DNA of 64,000 nucleotides from Ichthyobacterium seriolicida (GTDB lineage Bacteria; Bacteroidota; Bacteroidia; Flavobacteriales; Ichthyobacteriaceae): NCBI RefSeq assembly GCF_002369955.1, contig NZ_AP014564.1, positions 1,124,672 to 1,188,671 of the forward strand, read 5' to 3'. Shown piece by piece: positions 46,422 to 56,720 of this stretch (position 1 is its first letter; each line of letters starts with the position of its first letter). The notes under the pieces were generated by a model. It saw only the letters and a program-made list of their open reading frames with translations, ran no database searches and was not told where the DNA came from. The position numbers and the translations under genes were made by a program.

Positions 46422-46958
46422 ATGCGAAAGTATTATCTAACCTTAGGAAGTAACATGGGCGATAGCCTATGTTTAATAAAAAAAGCATTGAGACGCATAG
46501 AACAACATATAGGTTTAATATCTAAGTGTTCTCATCTGTATTCTACACAAGCTTGGGGCTTTGAATCAGAAAATAACTTTTTAAATATAGCCGTAGAATT
46601 AAATACCGATTTCGAGGCCGATAAGGTGCTCTCATATATCTTAGACATAGAAAAACAACTTGGAAGAATAAGAGATAAGAGATCAAAAGGATATAATTCT
46701 AGAACAATAGACATAGATATACTACTGTCAGAAGGTTTAGTAATAGATTCACTAAATTTACAGATACCACATCCTTTGATGTGTGAGAGGATGTTTGTCT
46801 TGGTTCCTCTCATCGATATAGCTCCAAATTGTATACATCCTGTAAATAACAGAAGCATATGCGAACTTTATAATATGTGTAAAGATAAAAATGCAGTCAG
46901 AAAGATAGGAGATTCCTCCTCTGTAATAAAAATCTCAAGTGGACTGATTGCTAATTAA
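46422..46958 (+). CDS. folK: 2-amino-4-hydroxy-6-hydroxymethyldihydropteridine pyrophosphokinase
   Basis: FolK activates the pterin with ATP-derived pyrophosphate before FolP. The 178 residues show LTLGSNMGDS, YSTQAWGFESENNFLNIAVEL, and the signature RSKGYNSRTIDIDILL, with PHPLMCERMFVLVPLIDIAP. I start at ATG 46422 rather than the TTG one codon earlier. The gene overlaps the convergent yfhO-like gene by 24 bp at its 3' end. Confidence 0.93.
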   Translation: MRKYYLTLGSNMGDSLCLIKKALRRIEQHIGLISKCSHLYSTQAWGFESENNFLNIAVELNTDFEADKVLSYILDIEKQLGRIRDKRSKGYNSRTIDIDILLSEGLVIDSLNLQIPHPLMCERMFVLVPLIDIAPNCIHPVNNRSICELYNMCKDKNAVRKIGDSSSVIKISSGLIAN

Positions 46959-49373
46959 TATTTTATTTTTTCTATTGGAGATGCTTCTATACACTAAGAA
47001 TCCTATTATTATAAATATTATAGAATAAGATAAAAGGCTTATCCCAGTTCCTATATATATCTGTTTGGGTTCGAATTTAAATTCTATTCTGTTATTGCCT
47101 TTTGGAAGCATCATAGCTCTAAGGACGAAATTCGCTCTAAAATGTGGTGTTTTAACATTGTTTATATAGGCATTCCAGCCGTCTTGGTAGAATATTTCAG
47201 AGAATATAGCCAGTCGGTCGTCTTTAGAGGAATATTCATAAACTAAATTATTTGGCTGATAATCTATCAGGGAGATTGTCTCTGTGGAATCTTTTTGAGA
47301 TTTAATATCTCTTAATAGTGGAGCGAATCTCTTGTCTATCACGGCTTCTTCTTTAGTCTTTATGCTAGATAAAGAATTAATTTCTTCATCTGGATTATCG
47401 ACTATTTTGTATTTGTCTACAAACCACACGTTTCCATTGGCTTGTCTGTTTTTAAGTACATATGGTTTTCCATTACTTCGTTGGTGTAGAATAAAATATT
47501 TTGCATTTAGCATATTTATGACTTCAGTGTTTTTTTTAGAAATATGATGGTCCCACAGCTGTTGATATCTCATTAATTTAGCGGCGTGATAACCTCCTAT
47601 GGAATGGTGAAAATAAGAAGTTCTAGACTCATTCATAGTGTTAGAAGTATTAAAAACCCGGTATACACCTTTGTCTTTTAAAATCTCCAAATTAGCTCTG
47701 TTAGGGATAAAAGTATTTAGTGCATCTTTTTTATCAATAAAATCTTCACTATTCAAATATCTTTTGTTGACAGATACTAGGTCTAATAGGACTAATACAG
47801 TTAAGATTGCTATTAAGTAATTTTCTTTGAGTTTATTTTTCAGGAAAATATATAACACTATAAAAATAGTTACAGCAAACAGACAGGCTCTCATAGAATC
47901 ATCTTTGAGCATAGTTAATCTATCTTCTCGTAGGGCTTCTAATGGAAAGCCATATCTAGTATCTCCCGCTTTTTCAAAGGGAAAGATGTCAGATCCGAAG
48001 AGATAGAAAAATAGTGGTATAATGAGCAGTACAAACGTTGATAAGCTAAGGGCTCTTTTTTTGTTTTCTAGTTTAGTTTTTTTGGATAGAAATTCTCTAA
48101 GGCCCAGCATGGCCATAAATGGAACTGCAAATTCTATTATAATTTGTATGGAAGATACAGCTCTAAATTTGTTGTAAAATGGAAAATAATCTATAAAGAG
48201 ATTTGTCAACCACATCATATTTTTCCCCCAGGATAGAAATAAGCTCAGTAATATGCTGGCTATGAGCCAATTTTTCAATTTGCCTTTGTAAAGAAAGAGA
48301 GATAGTATAAATAAAAACAATACTACGACGCCTAAATATGCAGGTCCTGAGGTTCCAGGTTGCGGCCCCCAGTAGGCGGGCGAATTATTTATGATTTCTG
48401 TTAATCCTTCTTCTGGAATATGTCTTTTTAATTTTTGATAGACAGCGCCTTTTTCTGGCAGTGCAGATATTGAAGATCCTCCCATCAGGTTAGGGATTAG
48501 AAGATTAAAGGTTTCCATTTTTCCATAACTCCAATCGGTTATATAATCTTTATCTAAGCCGCTTTTAACTTTGGAATTTTTAGAGTCTTTTAAAGTCAAC
48601 TCTGATGTTCCTCGTATGGTTTGTTTACTATAAGAATAAGTAGTCCACAGCTGTTGTATGTTAATTCCTATAGCTATTATTCCCGCAAGGAATATCGTTA
48701 AACTAGACTTGGCAAAACATTTTAATTCCCTATTCTTATAGCTATTTATGAAACTTGTAAGTACTAGAATTGATAGACTCATTATCATATAGTAAGTCAT
48801 CTGATAATGATTTGAATTTATTTGTAATCCTCCACCTATGGATAAGAGTAAAAAACCTTTTATATACTTTTTGTCAAACACACAACAGGTTCCAGCTACC
48901 ACTAGAGGGATATAGGCTATAGCGAGTGCTTTTGAAATATGTCCTGCATCTATAATGATTAATAAATAAGAGGATAACCCATAAGATAAAGCTCCTAAAA
49001 GTGCTGTTTTATAATTAAAATTGAGACATAATAACAATATGTAAAAACACAGAAAATACATAAATATTATGCTTGCAGGATATGGAATAATACTGTTTTT
49101 CATTACGAATTTTATTCCCATATAAGATATCAGATCGTAATTCGAGACTCCTCCAAATTGATAAGTAGGCATTCCTCCAAACATGCTGTTGCTCCATCCA
49201 GTCTGTTTTCCTGTTTTCTTGTGAAAATCGTTGTATTCCTTTGCCATTCCTTCCCAAGCTAGCATATCAGGTGGAGAGATTTGTCTATCTTGTAAAATAT
49301 CTGGGGAAAAATATCCTAGACTAATGACATAAAATATAGATATGACTATTAGGTGTGGTAAATATCTCTTCAT
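46935..49373 (-). CDS. YfhO family multi-pass membrane protein
   Basis: The 812 residues form an N-terminal membrane region with about 12 or more helices (1-540) and an external C-terminal domain with EIFYQDGWNAYINN, FRANFVLRAMMLPKGNNRIE and FKFEP, ending in one more helix. This arrangement is that of YfhO proteins of Bacteroidota, related to GT-C glycosyltransferase-like enzymes, some linked to lipoteichoic acid glycosylation in Bacillus. The substrate is unknown here. The gene converges with folK, overlapping 24 bp. Confidence 0.85.
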   Translation of the reverse strand: MKRYLPHLIVISIFYVISLGYFSPDILQDRQISPPDMLAWEGMAKEYNDFHKKTGKQTGWSNSMFGGMPTYQFGGVSNYDLISYMGIKFVMKNSIIPYPASIIFMYFLCFYILLLCLNFNYKTALLGALSYGLSSYLLIIIDAGHISKALAIAYIPLVVAGTCCVFDKKYIKGFLLLSIGGGLQINSNHYQMTYYMIMSLSILVLTSFINSYKNRELKCFAKSSLTIFLAGIIAIGINIQQLWTTYSYSKQTIRGTSELTLKDSKNSKVKSGLDKDYITDWSYGKMETFNLLIPNLMGGSSISALPEKGAVYQKLKRHIPEEGLTEIINNSPAYWGPQPGTSGPAYLGVVVLFLFILSLFLYKGKLKNWLIASILLSLFLSWGKNMMWLTNLFIDYFPFYNKFRAVSSIQIIIEFAVPFMAMLGLREFLSKKTKLENKKRALSLSTFVLLIIPLFFYLFGSDIFPFEKAGDTRYGFPLEALREDRLTMLKDDSMRACLFAVTIFIVLYIFLKNKLKENYLIAILTVLVLLDLVSVNKRYLNSEDFIDKKDALNTFIPNRANLEILKDKGVYRVFNTSNTMNESRTSYFHHSIGGYHAAKLMRYQQLWDHHISKKNTEVINMLNAKYFILHQRSNGKPYVLKNRQANGNVWFVDKYKIVDNPDEEINSLSSIKTKEEAVIDKRFAPLLRDIKSQKDSTETISLIDYQPNNLVYEYSSKDDRLAIFSEIFYQDGWNAYINNVKTPHFRANFVLRAMMLPKGNNRIEFKFEPKQIYIGTGISLLSYSIIFIIIGFLVYRSISNRKNKILISNQST

Positions 49374-49547
49374 TAAAAAAAATGTTATTCAGCGGCGAAA
49401 TTAATTTAAAAATAGACATTAGGATTAGGGATTGAGGGTCTTAATGGTTTGATAAATGTCCATTTTATTAAATTTTAATCGAAATTTAAAATAGAGAGTT
49501 ATTTTTAGTTTTACTGTAGAAAAAAAAAGTGTTTTTTTCTTGTTTGT

Positions 49548-49580
49548 CTTTTTTTTAGACTTTTTTTTAGACTTTTTTTA
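49548..49580. repeat. Short T-rich tandem repeat before glpK
   Basis: The unit cttttttttaga is repeated head to tail, twice exactly and a third time with one T fewer. It lies about 60-90 bp before the glpK start. It is slippage prone and could change spacing upstream of the promoter. Confidence 0.7.
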
Positions 49581-49605
49581 TAGAAAATATTCAAATCTTT
49601 GTGCA

Positions 49606-49613
49606 TAGATTTG
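49606..49613 (+). promoter_or_regulatory. Probable -7 box for glpK
   Basis: TAGATTTG matches TAnnTTTG, ending 27 bp before the ATG at 49641. No good TTG lies 17-23 bp upstream; that position falls in the T-rich tandem repeat. Confidence 0.4.
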
Positions 49614-49640
49614 GCAATCGAATTATCCTAGAATAAAACT

Positions 49641-51143
49641 ATGAATAAATACATCTTATCCTTGGATCAAGGAACTACTAGCTCCAGAGCAATAATATTT
49701 GATAAAGACGGAGATATAAAGCACATAAAGCAACAGGAATATACTCAAATTTTTCCTCAACCAGGATGGGTAGAGCACGATGCTGATGAGATTTGGTCTA
49801 CTCAAATAGATATGGCTATTCAGGCTGTTAATGAGGTGGGGGCAGATAATGTTAGTGCTATTGGCATAACTAATCAAAGAGAGACTACTGTTGTTTGGGA
49901 TAGATCCACTGGCAAACCTGTATATAACGCGATAGTATGGCAGGATAAGCGAACATTGTCATTTTGTAATAGTTTGAAAGAAGATGGTTTAGAAGATATG
50001 ATTCGTTCTAAAACGGGTTTAATTATAGATTCTTATTTCTCAGCTTCTAAAGTAAAGTGGATTTTAGATAACGTAGATGGTAGGGGTAAGGCAGAAAATG
50101 GTGATCTTCTATTCGGCACGATAGATTGCTGGTTAGTTTGGAATTTAACTAAGGGTAAGGTTCACATAACTGATATTACCAATGCTAGTAGAACCATGTT
50201 ATTTAACGTTCAAACTGGGGAGTGGGATAGAGAACTTTTAGATGTATTTGGAATACCAGATAGTATGTTGCCTCAGGTGAAAGAATGCAGTGAAGTATAT
50301 GGGGAGACTGATATAGATATTTTTTCTAAGAGAATCCCTATTTCTGGGATTGCAGGAGATCAACAATCGGCACTTTTTGGACAGATGTGTGTAGAAAAAG
50401 CTATGATTAAGAACACTTATGGAACAGGTTGTTTTATGCTTATGAACATAGGTGATAAGTTCATAGAGTCTAAAAACAATCTGTTGACTACTGTAGCTTG
50501 GAAGATAAATGGCAAGACTCAATATGCTTTTGAAGGGAGTGTGTTTATAGGTGGTGCTGTAGTTCAGTGGATTAGAGATGGATTAAAGTTTATAGAAAAA
50601 TCTTCAGAAATAGAAGAGTTATCATTGGGGATTAAAGATAATAATGAGGTATATGTGGTGCCGTCTTTTGTAGGTTTGGGGGCTCCTTATTGGGAGCAGA
50701 GGGCTCGTGGGATTGTAGTAGGATTAACGAGGGGGAGTACCAGAAGGAATGTAGCTCATGCAGCGCTGTGGTCTATAGCTTATCAGACTATGGATGTTCT
50801 AAATGCTATGAAGACAGATGCCAATCTAGATATAAAAGAGTTGAGAGTAGATGGAGGTGTTACTGCGAATAATTTATTGATGCAATTTCAGTCTAACTTA
50901 TTGAACTGTAGAATAATAAAACCTAAAAGTATTGAAACCACAGCATTAGGTGCTGCTTATCTAGCTGGTTTAGCCGTTGGTTACTGGGAGAATTTAGAAG
51001 AGATCCAAAAATTGTGGAAAATGGAAAAAGAGTTTAATCCAGATAAGAATAGATCAGATGTAATGAAAGGGGTAAAGGGATGGAGAAGAGCTATTCACGC
51101 TGCTAAGGCTTGGGCTTCTTATGAAGAGGAAGAAGAGAACTAG
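49641..51143 (+). CDS. glpK: Glycerol kinase
   Basis: GlpK phosphorylates glycerol to glycerol 3-phosphate, trapping it in the cell. The 500 residues include [38 protein letters not shown], the [12 protein letters not shown] segment, and [19 protein letters not shown], all FGGY-family glycerol kinase motifs. Length is normal. The aquaglyceroporin gene follows 51 bp downstream. Confidence 0.95.
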   Translation: MNKYILSLDQGTTSSRAIIFDKDGDIKHIKQQEYTQIFPQPGWVEHDADEIWSTQIDMAIQAVNEVGADNVSAIGITNQRETTVVWDRSTGKPVYNAIVWQDKRTLSFCNSLKEDGLEDMIRSKTGLIIDSYFSASKVKWILDNVDGRGKAENGDLLFGTIDCWLVWNLTKGKVHITDITNASRTMLFNVQTGEWDRELLDVFGIPDSMLPQVKECSEVYGETDIDIFSKRIPISGIAGDQQSALFGQMCVEKAMIKNTYGTGCFMLMNIGDKFIESKNNLLTTVAWKINGKTQYAFEGSVFIGGAVVQWIRDGLKFIEKSSEIEELSLGIKDNNEVYVVPSFVGLGAPYWEQRARGIVVGLTRGSTRRNVAHAALWSIAYQTMDVLNAMKTDANLDIKELRVDGGVTANNLLMQFQSNLLNCRIIKPKSIETTALGAAYLAGLAVGYWENLEEIQKLWKMEKEFNPDKNRSDVMKGVKGWRRAIHAAKAWASYEEEEEN

Positions 51144-51194
51144 AATTAATAGAAATATTTACAAATCTTAAAAAATCTTAAAAAAAAATAAATT

Positions 51195-51950
51195 ATGACA
51201 TCTTTTATAGCGGAATTTATAGGTACAGCTATGCTTTTACTCCTGGGTAACGGAGTGGTAGCTAATGTAGTTCTAAATAGTACAAAAGGCAATAACTCTG
51301 GTTGGATTGTAATAACTACAGGTTGGGCTCTTGCTGTGTTTGTAAGTGTAGTTGTAGTGTCTCCTTATAGTGGGGCTCATATAAATCCAGCGGTTACTAT
51401 TGGTTTGGCTATTGCTGGGAAGTTTGCTTGGAGCAACGTGGGGTATTATATACTAGCTCAGATGCTAGGGGCTATTTTTGGTTCTTTTCTAGTATGGTTA
51501 GCGTATAGAGATCACTTTGCAACTACCGAAGATAAAGATGGTATATTGGCAGTATTTTCTACTAAGCCAGCTATAAAAAATCGCATTTCTAATATTGTGA
51601 CCGAGATGATAGGTACTTTTGTATTAGTATTTGCAATTTTTTATTTCACTCATGCTAGTTTTAATTTGCCTAATATGTCAGATAATGAGGTAATAGTAGG
51701 TTTAGGATCTATAGGGGCTTTTCCTGTAGCTTTATTAGTTTGGTCTATTGGTCTTTCCTTAGGAGGTCCTACAGGTTATGCTATTAATCTGGCTAGAGAT
51801 TTAGGGCCGCGTATTTTACATGCGTTTTTGCCGATAAAAAATAAAGGGGGAAGTGATTGGGGATATGCTTGGGTTCCTGTGATAGGGCCGATTATGGGAG
51901 GAGCTATAGCTGCTTTATGCTTTATAGCTTTGACAGAGTTAAGTAATTAA
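51195..51950 (+). CDS. glpF: Glycerol uptake facilitator / aquaglyceroporin
   Basis: GlpF lets glycerol diffuse across the inner membrane. The 251 residues form six membrane segments. The first half-helix motif is SGAHINPAVTIG, with NPA at 64-66. The second is TGYAINLARDLGPRI, with NLA at 198-200 in place of the usual NPA, while the conserved RD after it (Arg, Asp) is kept. Variation at this Pro is rare but occurs in some aquaglyceroporins. It follows glpK, so it is likely for glycerol. Confidence 0.92.
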   Translation: MTSFIAEFIGTAMLLLLGNGVVANVVLNSTKGNNSGWIVITTGWALAVFVSVVVVSPYSGAHINPAVTIGLAIAGKFAWSNVGYYILAQMLGAIFGSFLVWLAYRDHFATTEDKDGILAVFSTKPAIKNRISNIVTEMIGTFVLVFAIFYFTHASFNLPNMSDNEVIVGLGSIGAFPVALLVWSIGLSLGGPTGYAINLARDLGPRILHAFLPIKNKGGSDWGYAWVPVIGPIMGGAIAALCFIALTELSN

Positions 51951-51985
51951 TTTTTTAACGACGTTATAATTTTAAAGCTTGAGTT

Positions 51986-53134
51986 ATGAATTTGGAATAT
52001 GACTGTAGGTATCCATCTGTTGATGATTTGAGAAAGAGGGCAAAAAAGAGAATGCCAAAATTTATATTTGATTATCTAGATGGAGGTTGTAATGAGGACA
52101 TAAATTTAGAGAGAAATATTTCTGATATTAGAGAGAAAGAGTTACTTCCTAAGTATTTATCGAGTAATCACACTAAATCTGATATATCTACGGAGTTATT
52201 CGGCCATGTGTATGACGCTCCTTTTGGTATATCTCCAGTAGGATTGCAAGGGCTTATGTGGCCTAATTCTCCTGAGATATTAGCCAAAGCAGCCTTAAAA
52301 CACAATATTCCGTTTATACTAAGTACTGTGACTACTAGTGATATAGAACGAATTTCTGAAATAACTGAAGGTAAGGCTTGGTTTCAGCTATATCATCCAA
52401 AAGAGGATAAGCTGAGAGATGACTTGTTAAGAAGAGCTTGGGAGGCTCAAAATAAAGTTTTGGTAATTTTATGTGATGTTCCAGTATTTGGATATAGACA
52501 TAGGGATATTAAAAATGGACTCTCTATGCCTCCGAGGTTAAATCCACGAAATATACTTCAAATTATGGGGACTCCGCGTTGGGCTATGGAAGGATTGTGT
52601 CAGGGAAGACCTAGTTTTGCAAATATGAAACCGTATATGCCTAAGGGTATGGGTATTAAGAATTTGGGATTTTATATGGATCAAACTTTCGATGGGAAGC
52701 TCAATAGAGATAAAATATCTGCTATAAGAGATATGTGGAAGGGTAAATTGGTCTTGAAAGGTGTAGCTTCGGAAGAGGATACAGCAATAGCTGTAGAGTT
52801 AGGATTAGATGGTATAATAGTATCTAATCACGGAGGAAGGCAGTTAGATGCAGGTCCATCGTCTATAAAGTCATTAGATATGATAGTTAAAAACTACTCT
52901 GATAAAATAACTATAATGATGGATAGTGGAATGCGTTCAGGTCCTGATATAGCTAGAGTTATAGCCTCTGGAGCTAAGTTTACATTTATGGGAAGACCTT
53001 TTATGTATGGAGTGGGTGCCTTGGGTAAAAAAGGAGGAGATCACACAATATCTATATTAAAAAGACAGTTTTATCAAGTCATGGAACAGCTGTGTTGTAA
53101 TAAGGTTTCAGATTTGCCTGATCATTTGATGTAG
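51986..53134 (+). CDS. FMN-dependent alpha-hydroxy-acid dehydrogenase/oxidase
   Basis: The 382-residue protein belongs to the lactate dehydrogenase/oxidase FMN family: FIFDYLDGGCNED, PFGISPVGLQGLMWP, WFQLYHPKED, LVLKGVASEEDTAIA, and the signature IIVSNHGGRQLDAGPSSI, followed by MDSGMRSGPDIARVIASGA. Substrates of the family include L-lactate, glycolate and mandelate. The protein could be an L-lactate dehydrogenase or an oxidase producing hydrogen peroxide. It follows glpF by 35 bp, in place of the glpD or glpO one would expect. Sequence alone does not show the electron acceptor. Confidence 0.85.
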   Translation: MNLEYDCRYPSVDDLRKRAKKRMPKFIFDYLDGGCNEDINLERNISDIREKELLPKYLSSNHTKSDISTELFGHVYDAPFGISPVGLQGLMWPNSPEILAKAALKHNIPFILSTVTTSDIERISEITEGKAWFQLYHPKEDKLRDDLLRRAWEAQNKVLVILCDVPVFGYRHRDIKNGLSMPPRLNPRNILQIMGTPRWAMEGLCQGRPSFANMKPYMPKGMGIKNLGFYMDQTFDGKLNRDKISAIRDMWKGKLVLKGVASEEDTAIAVELGLDGIIVSNHGGRQLDAGPSSIKSLDMIVKNYSDKITIMMDSGMRSGPDIARVIASGAKFTFMGRPFMYGVGALGKKGGDHTISILKRQFYQVMEQLCCNKVSDLPDHLM

Positions 53135-53220
53135 TGTGACATAGCATATCATATCATCTATTATATTTATTTACTAGAAATAGGTTAGGGAGGCGGTATT
53201 CTAAATATTATTTAGAAATA

Positions 53221-53252
53221 TTTGACTTCCCTTTTCTAATGTTGTAAATTCG
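53221..53252 (+). promoter_or_regulatory. Promoter for queA
   Basis: TTTG at 53221-53224, a 20-bp spacer and TAAATTCG at 53245-53252 (one mismatch to TAnnTTTG) fit the flavobacterial consensus. The start codon is 54 bp further. Confidence 0.45.
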
Positions 53253-53306
53253 CAGATTTTCTGGTTAAATTTCGTAGACCAGAGTAGTACTTTTCTATAC
53301 AAATTA

Positions 53307-54350
53307 ATGAAATTATCAAAGTTTAATTACAGTTTACCTAAAGATTTAATAGCAAAATGGCCATCTAAGGAAAGGGATGAGTGTAAGCTCATGGTTGTAC
53401 ACAGAGATAAAGGCACTATAGAGCACAGATTGTTTAAAGATATAATAGAGTATTTCGACGAGGATGATGTTATGATATTGAATAACACCAAGGTCTTTCC
53501 TGCTAAAACACATGCTGTAAAGGAGAAAACAGGAGCTAAAATAGAAGTATTCCTTTTGAGAGAGTTAAACAAACAATACAAGTTATGGGAAACCTTAGTA
53601 GATCCTGCTAGAAAAATACGTATAGGGAATAAGTTGTTCTTTGAATCGGGTTTAGTGGCTGAGGTAGTAGACAACACTACTTCTGGTGGTAGGACTTTGA
53701 GATTTCTACACAAGGGGACTTATGAAGAGTTTAGAAAAGAATTGAGGGATTTAGGCGATACTCCTATACCTAAGTACATGGAGAGAGAGCCAGATGAAAG
53801 CGATATAGAGAGATATCAAACTGTGTATTCTAAACATGAGGGTTCTATAATTGCACCTGCAGCTGGGTTACACTTTTCTAAAAACCTCTTAAAGAGATTA
53901 GAGATAAAAGGTATAAATCTTGCAGAAATAACCCTTCATTTGGGCTTGCCTACTTTCAGCGTGATAGAGGTAGAGGCACTTCCAAAGCACAGGATGGGAT
54001 CTGAGAGGGTAATTATAGATGTTGAAGCCTGTAATATTATAAATAAGGCTTTGGACAATGAGAGAAAAGTATGTGCAGTAGGTACGACTTGTATTCGTTC
54101 TATAGAGAGTTCAGTGTCTACTTATAGGAGGCTTAATCCTTTTGATGGATGGACTAATAAGTTTATATATCCACCGTATGATTTTTCAATTGCCAACTGT
54201 ATGTTGACCAATTTTCATATGCCAAAAACAGCTCTTTTGACGATGGTTTCAGCTTTTGCTGGGGACTATCCTATTTTGGATGCTTATAAAGAGGCTATAA
54301 AGCACAAGTATAATTTCTATTCTTATGGAGACTGCATGTTGATTTTGTAG
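53307..54350 (+). CDS. queA: S-adenosylmethionine:tRNA ribosyltransferase-isomerase
   Basis: QueA transfers the ribosyl moiety of SAM to the 7-deazaguanine in tRNA to make epoxyqueuosine. The 347 residues have [61 protein letters not shown], and [20 protein letters not shown], typical of QueA. Length is normal. It is 30 bp before ffh. Confidence 0.94.
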   Translation: MKLSKFNYSLPKDLIAKWPSKERDECKLMVVHRDKGTIEHRLFKDIIEYFDEDDVMILNNTKVFPAKTHAVKEKTGAKIEVFLLRELNKQYKLWETLVDPARKIRIGNKLFFESGLVAEVVDNTTSGGRTLRFLHKGTYEEFRKELRDLGDTPIPKYMEREPDESDIERYQTVYSKHEGSIIAPAAGLHFSKNLLKRLEIKGINLAEITLHLGLPTFSVIEVEALPKHRMGSERVIIDVEACNIINKALDNERKVCAVGTTCIRSIESSVSTYRRLNPFDGWTNKFIYPPYDFSIANCMLTNFHMPKTALLTMVSAFAGDYPILDAYKEAIKHKYNFYSYGDCMLIL

Positions 54351-54380
54351 TAGTTTAAAAAAACAATATTATTTAAAATT

Positions 54381-55715
54381 ATGTTTGAAGGTTTAAATAA
54401 TAAATTAGAAAAAGCTCTTCATACCTTAAAGGGGCATGGGAAGATTACGGAGATAAATGTAGCTGAGACTGTTAAAGAGGTCCGTCGTGCTCTTTTGAGT
54501 GCTGATGTGAATTTTACAGTGGCAAAGACCTTTACCGATATGGTGAAGAAAAGAGCTATAGGAGAAAAAGTTTTATCCTCTTTGCGTCCTAATGAGTTGA
54601 TGATAAAGATCGTCAACGACGAGTTGACAAAGCTCATGGGTAGTAGAAATAAGGATATAAATATCGATGGCAGCCCTGCTGTGATCCTAATCTCTGGTAT
54701 GCAAGGATCTGGGAAGACCACTTTTTCTGGGAAGTTAGCTAATTTTTTAAAGAGTAAAAAGAAAAAAACTCCATTATTAGTGGCTTGTGATGTATACCGT
54801 CCTGCGGCTGTAGAACAATTGAAAATTATTGGAGAGCAGGCAGAAGTGGAAGTTTTTTATGAACAAGACAATAAAAACCCTGTTAGTATAGCCGAGAATG
54901 CTATATCGTATGCTAAAAAAAATAATCATAATGTAGTTGTAATAGATACAGCTGGTCGTCTGGCTATAGACGAGCAGATGATGGATGAGATATCGTCCAT
55001 ACATAAGAGGGTGAATCCATCTGAAACTCTTTTTGTAGTGGATTCTATGACTGGGCAAGATGCAGTGAATACCGCAAAGGTATTCAACGACCATTTGAAT
55101 TTTGATGGGGTTGTATTGACTAAACTAGATGGAGATACTAGGGGAGGAGCTGCCTTATCCATAAAATATGTGGTAGATAAGCCTATAAAATTTGTAGGTA
55201 CTGGAGAAAAGCTAAAGGATCTAGATGTGTTCTATCCAGATAGGATGGCCAATAGGATATTGGGCATGGGAGATATAGTCTCTTTGGTGGAAAAGGCACA
55301 AGAAGAGTTTGATAAGGAGGAGTTTAAGAAGCTATCTGGTAATATAGCTAGGAACACATTTTCTTTCGAAGATTTTTTAAAACATATACAACATATAAAA
55401 AAAATGGGAGGCGTTAAGCATGTAATGGGTATGATGCCAGGTATGGGGAAGATGTCCACTGAGATTGGTGATGTGGATCATTTTAAGACCATAGAGGCTA
55501 TTATAGGTTCTATGACTCCAAAAGAGAGAAAGCTTATAGTTCCTATAAGTAAAAATAGAAAACATCTTATAGCAAGTGGTTCAGGCACTTCTATACAAGA
55601 TTTAAACCAATTATTAAAACAGTTTGAGCAAATCAAGAAGGTTATGAAGTTATTCAATAATAGTCAAAAAGGCGGTATGAATAACTTGATGCAGATGATG
55701 GGAATCAAGAGGTAA
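54381..55715 (+). CDS. ffh: Signal recognition particle protein Ffh
   Basis: Ffh is the SRP54 GTPase that binds the SRP RNA and signal sequences of membrane proteins. The 444 residues contain an N domain, the G domain with P-loop GMQGSGKTT (106-114), ACDVYRPAAVEQLK and DTAGRLAIDEQMM, TKLDGDTRGGAALS, and the methionine-rich M domain (HVMGMMPGMGK, near the end NNLMQMMGIKR). All are diagnostic. It is between queA and folD. Confidence 0.96.
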   Translation: MFEGLNNKLEKALHTLKGHGKITEINVAETVKEVRRALLSADVNFTVAKTFTDMVKKRAIGEKVLSSLRPNELMIKIVNDELTKLMGSRNKDINIDGSPAVILISGMQGSGKTTFSGKLANFLKSKKKKTPLLVACDVYRPAAVEQLKIIGEQAEVEVFYEQDNKNPVSIAENAISYAKKNNHNVVVIDTAGRLAIDEQMMDEISSIHKRVNPSETLFVVDSMTGQDAVNTAKVFNDHLNFDGVVLTKLDGDTRGGAALSIKYVVDKPIKFVGTGEKLKDLDVFYPDRMANRILGMGDIVSLVEKAQEEFDKEEFKKLSGNIARNTFSFEDFLKHIQHIKKMGGVKHVMGMMPGMGKMSTEIGDVDHFKTIEAIIGSMTPKERKLIVPISKNRKHLIASGSGTSIQDLNQLLKQFEQIKKVMKLFNNSQKGGMNNLMQMMGIKR

Positions 55716-55751
55716 AAAGGTAAAAAAAAATAATAACTGATAATATTTATC

Positions 55752-56642
55752 ATGAAGATTTTAGATGGAAAAACACTATCAGTTCAATTAAAGAAGGAGA
55801 TATCTATAGAAGTTCAAAGACTCATTGAACGAGGCAATAGGCGGCCTCATCTCGTTGTTGTCTTAGTTGGGGATCATGCTCCAAGCCAAGTCTATGTAAA
55901 TGCTAAAGTAAAAGCTTGCGATCAAGTTGGCTTTGACTCTACGTTGATAAGATTATCGGAGAGCATATCTGAATCAGATCTTTTGGATAAAATCCAGGAT
56001 TTGAATAAAGATCCAAATGTTGATGGTTTTATAATTCAGCTTCCTCTTCCCAAACACATAGATTTTAATAGAGTAACATTATCTGTAGATCCTAAGAAGG
56101 ATGTAGATGGTTTTCATCCTGAGAATATAGGCAAGATGGTGTTGGGATTAGATACTTATCTTCCAGCTACTCCCTTTGGAATTATAGAGCTTTTAAAGAG
56201 GAATAATATAGAAACTCGTGGCAAACACGCTGTTGTAATAGGGAGAAGTACTATAGTTGGGACACCTGTTAGTCTGTTGTTGAGTAGAAAGGGAGAGACA
56301 GGTAATTGCACTGTAACTCTGGCTCATAGTCATACTGTAGATTTAAAGAGTATAAGTCTACAGGCAGATATTATAATAGTAGCTTTAGGGATTCCTAATT
56401 TTTTAACTTCCGATATGGTGAAAGAGGGTGCTGTAGTCATAGATGTAGGTATAAATAGGGTAGAGGATGCGACTAAAAAGCGAGGCTTTGCTCTAGTGGG
56501 GGATGTAGATTTCAAAGAGGTTAGTAAAAAGGCATCTCATATCACTCCAGTGCCTGGAGGGGTGGGACCTATGACCATTGCTATGCTTCTTAAAAACACT
56601 TTGATAGCTAGAGAATTTAGTTTAACTAAAAGTTCTACTTGA
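55752..56642 (+). CDS. folD: Bifunctional methylenetetrahydrofolate dehydrogenase/cyclohydrolase
   Basis: FolD interconverts 5,10-methylene-, methenyl- and 10-formyltetrahydrofolate. The 296 residues show VVLVGDHAPSQVYVNAKVKA, DGFIIQLPLPKHI, DPKKDVDGFHPENIGKM, the NADP-binding VVIGRSTIVGTPVSLLLS, and HITPVPGGVGPMTIAML. Length is normal. It feeds the purine pathway (PurM nearby at 32145). Confidence 0.95.
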   Translation: MKILDGKTLSVQLKKEISIEVQRLIERGNRRPHLVVVLVGDHAPSQVYVNAKVKACDQVGFDSTLIRLSESISESDLLDKIQDLNKDPNVDGFIIQLPLPKHIDFNRVTLSVDPKKDVDGFHPENIGKMVLGLDTYLPATPFGIIELLKRNNIETRGKHAVVIGRSTIVGTPVSLLLSRKGETGNCTVTLAHSHTVDLKSISLQADIIIVALGIPNFLTSDMVKEGAVVIDVGINRVEDATKKRGFALVGDVDFKEVSKKASHITPVPGGVGPMTIAMLLKNTLIAREFSLTKSST

Positions 56643-56662
56643 TACATTTTAATTGATGTTTT

Positions 56663-56692
56663 TTTGTAAAAAAGCAAAAAATAATATTTTTG
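56663..56692 (+). promoter_or_regulatory. Strong Bacteroidota-type promoter before the moxR-bat operon
   Basis: TTTG at 56663-56666, an 18-bp spacer, and TATTTTTG at 56685-56692 match the flavobacterial consensus exactly. The transcription start should lie near 56699, giving a leader of about 20 bases before the ATG at 56721. It would drive moxR and probably the whole run to batD. Confidence 0.7.
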
Positions 56693-56720
56693 CGGCGAGG
56701 TAAAATTTAATTTTTTTTAA

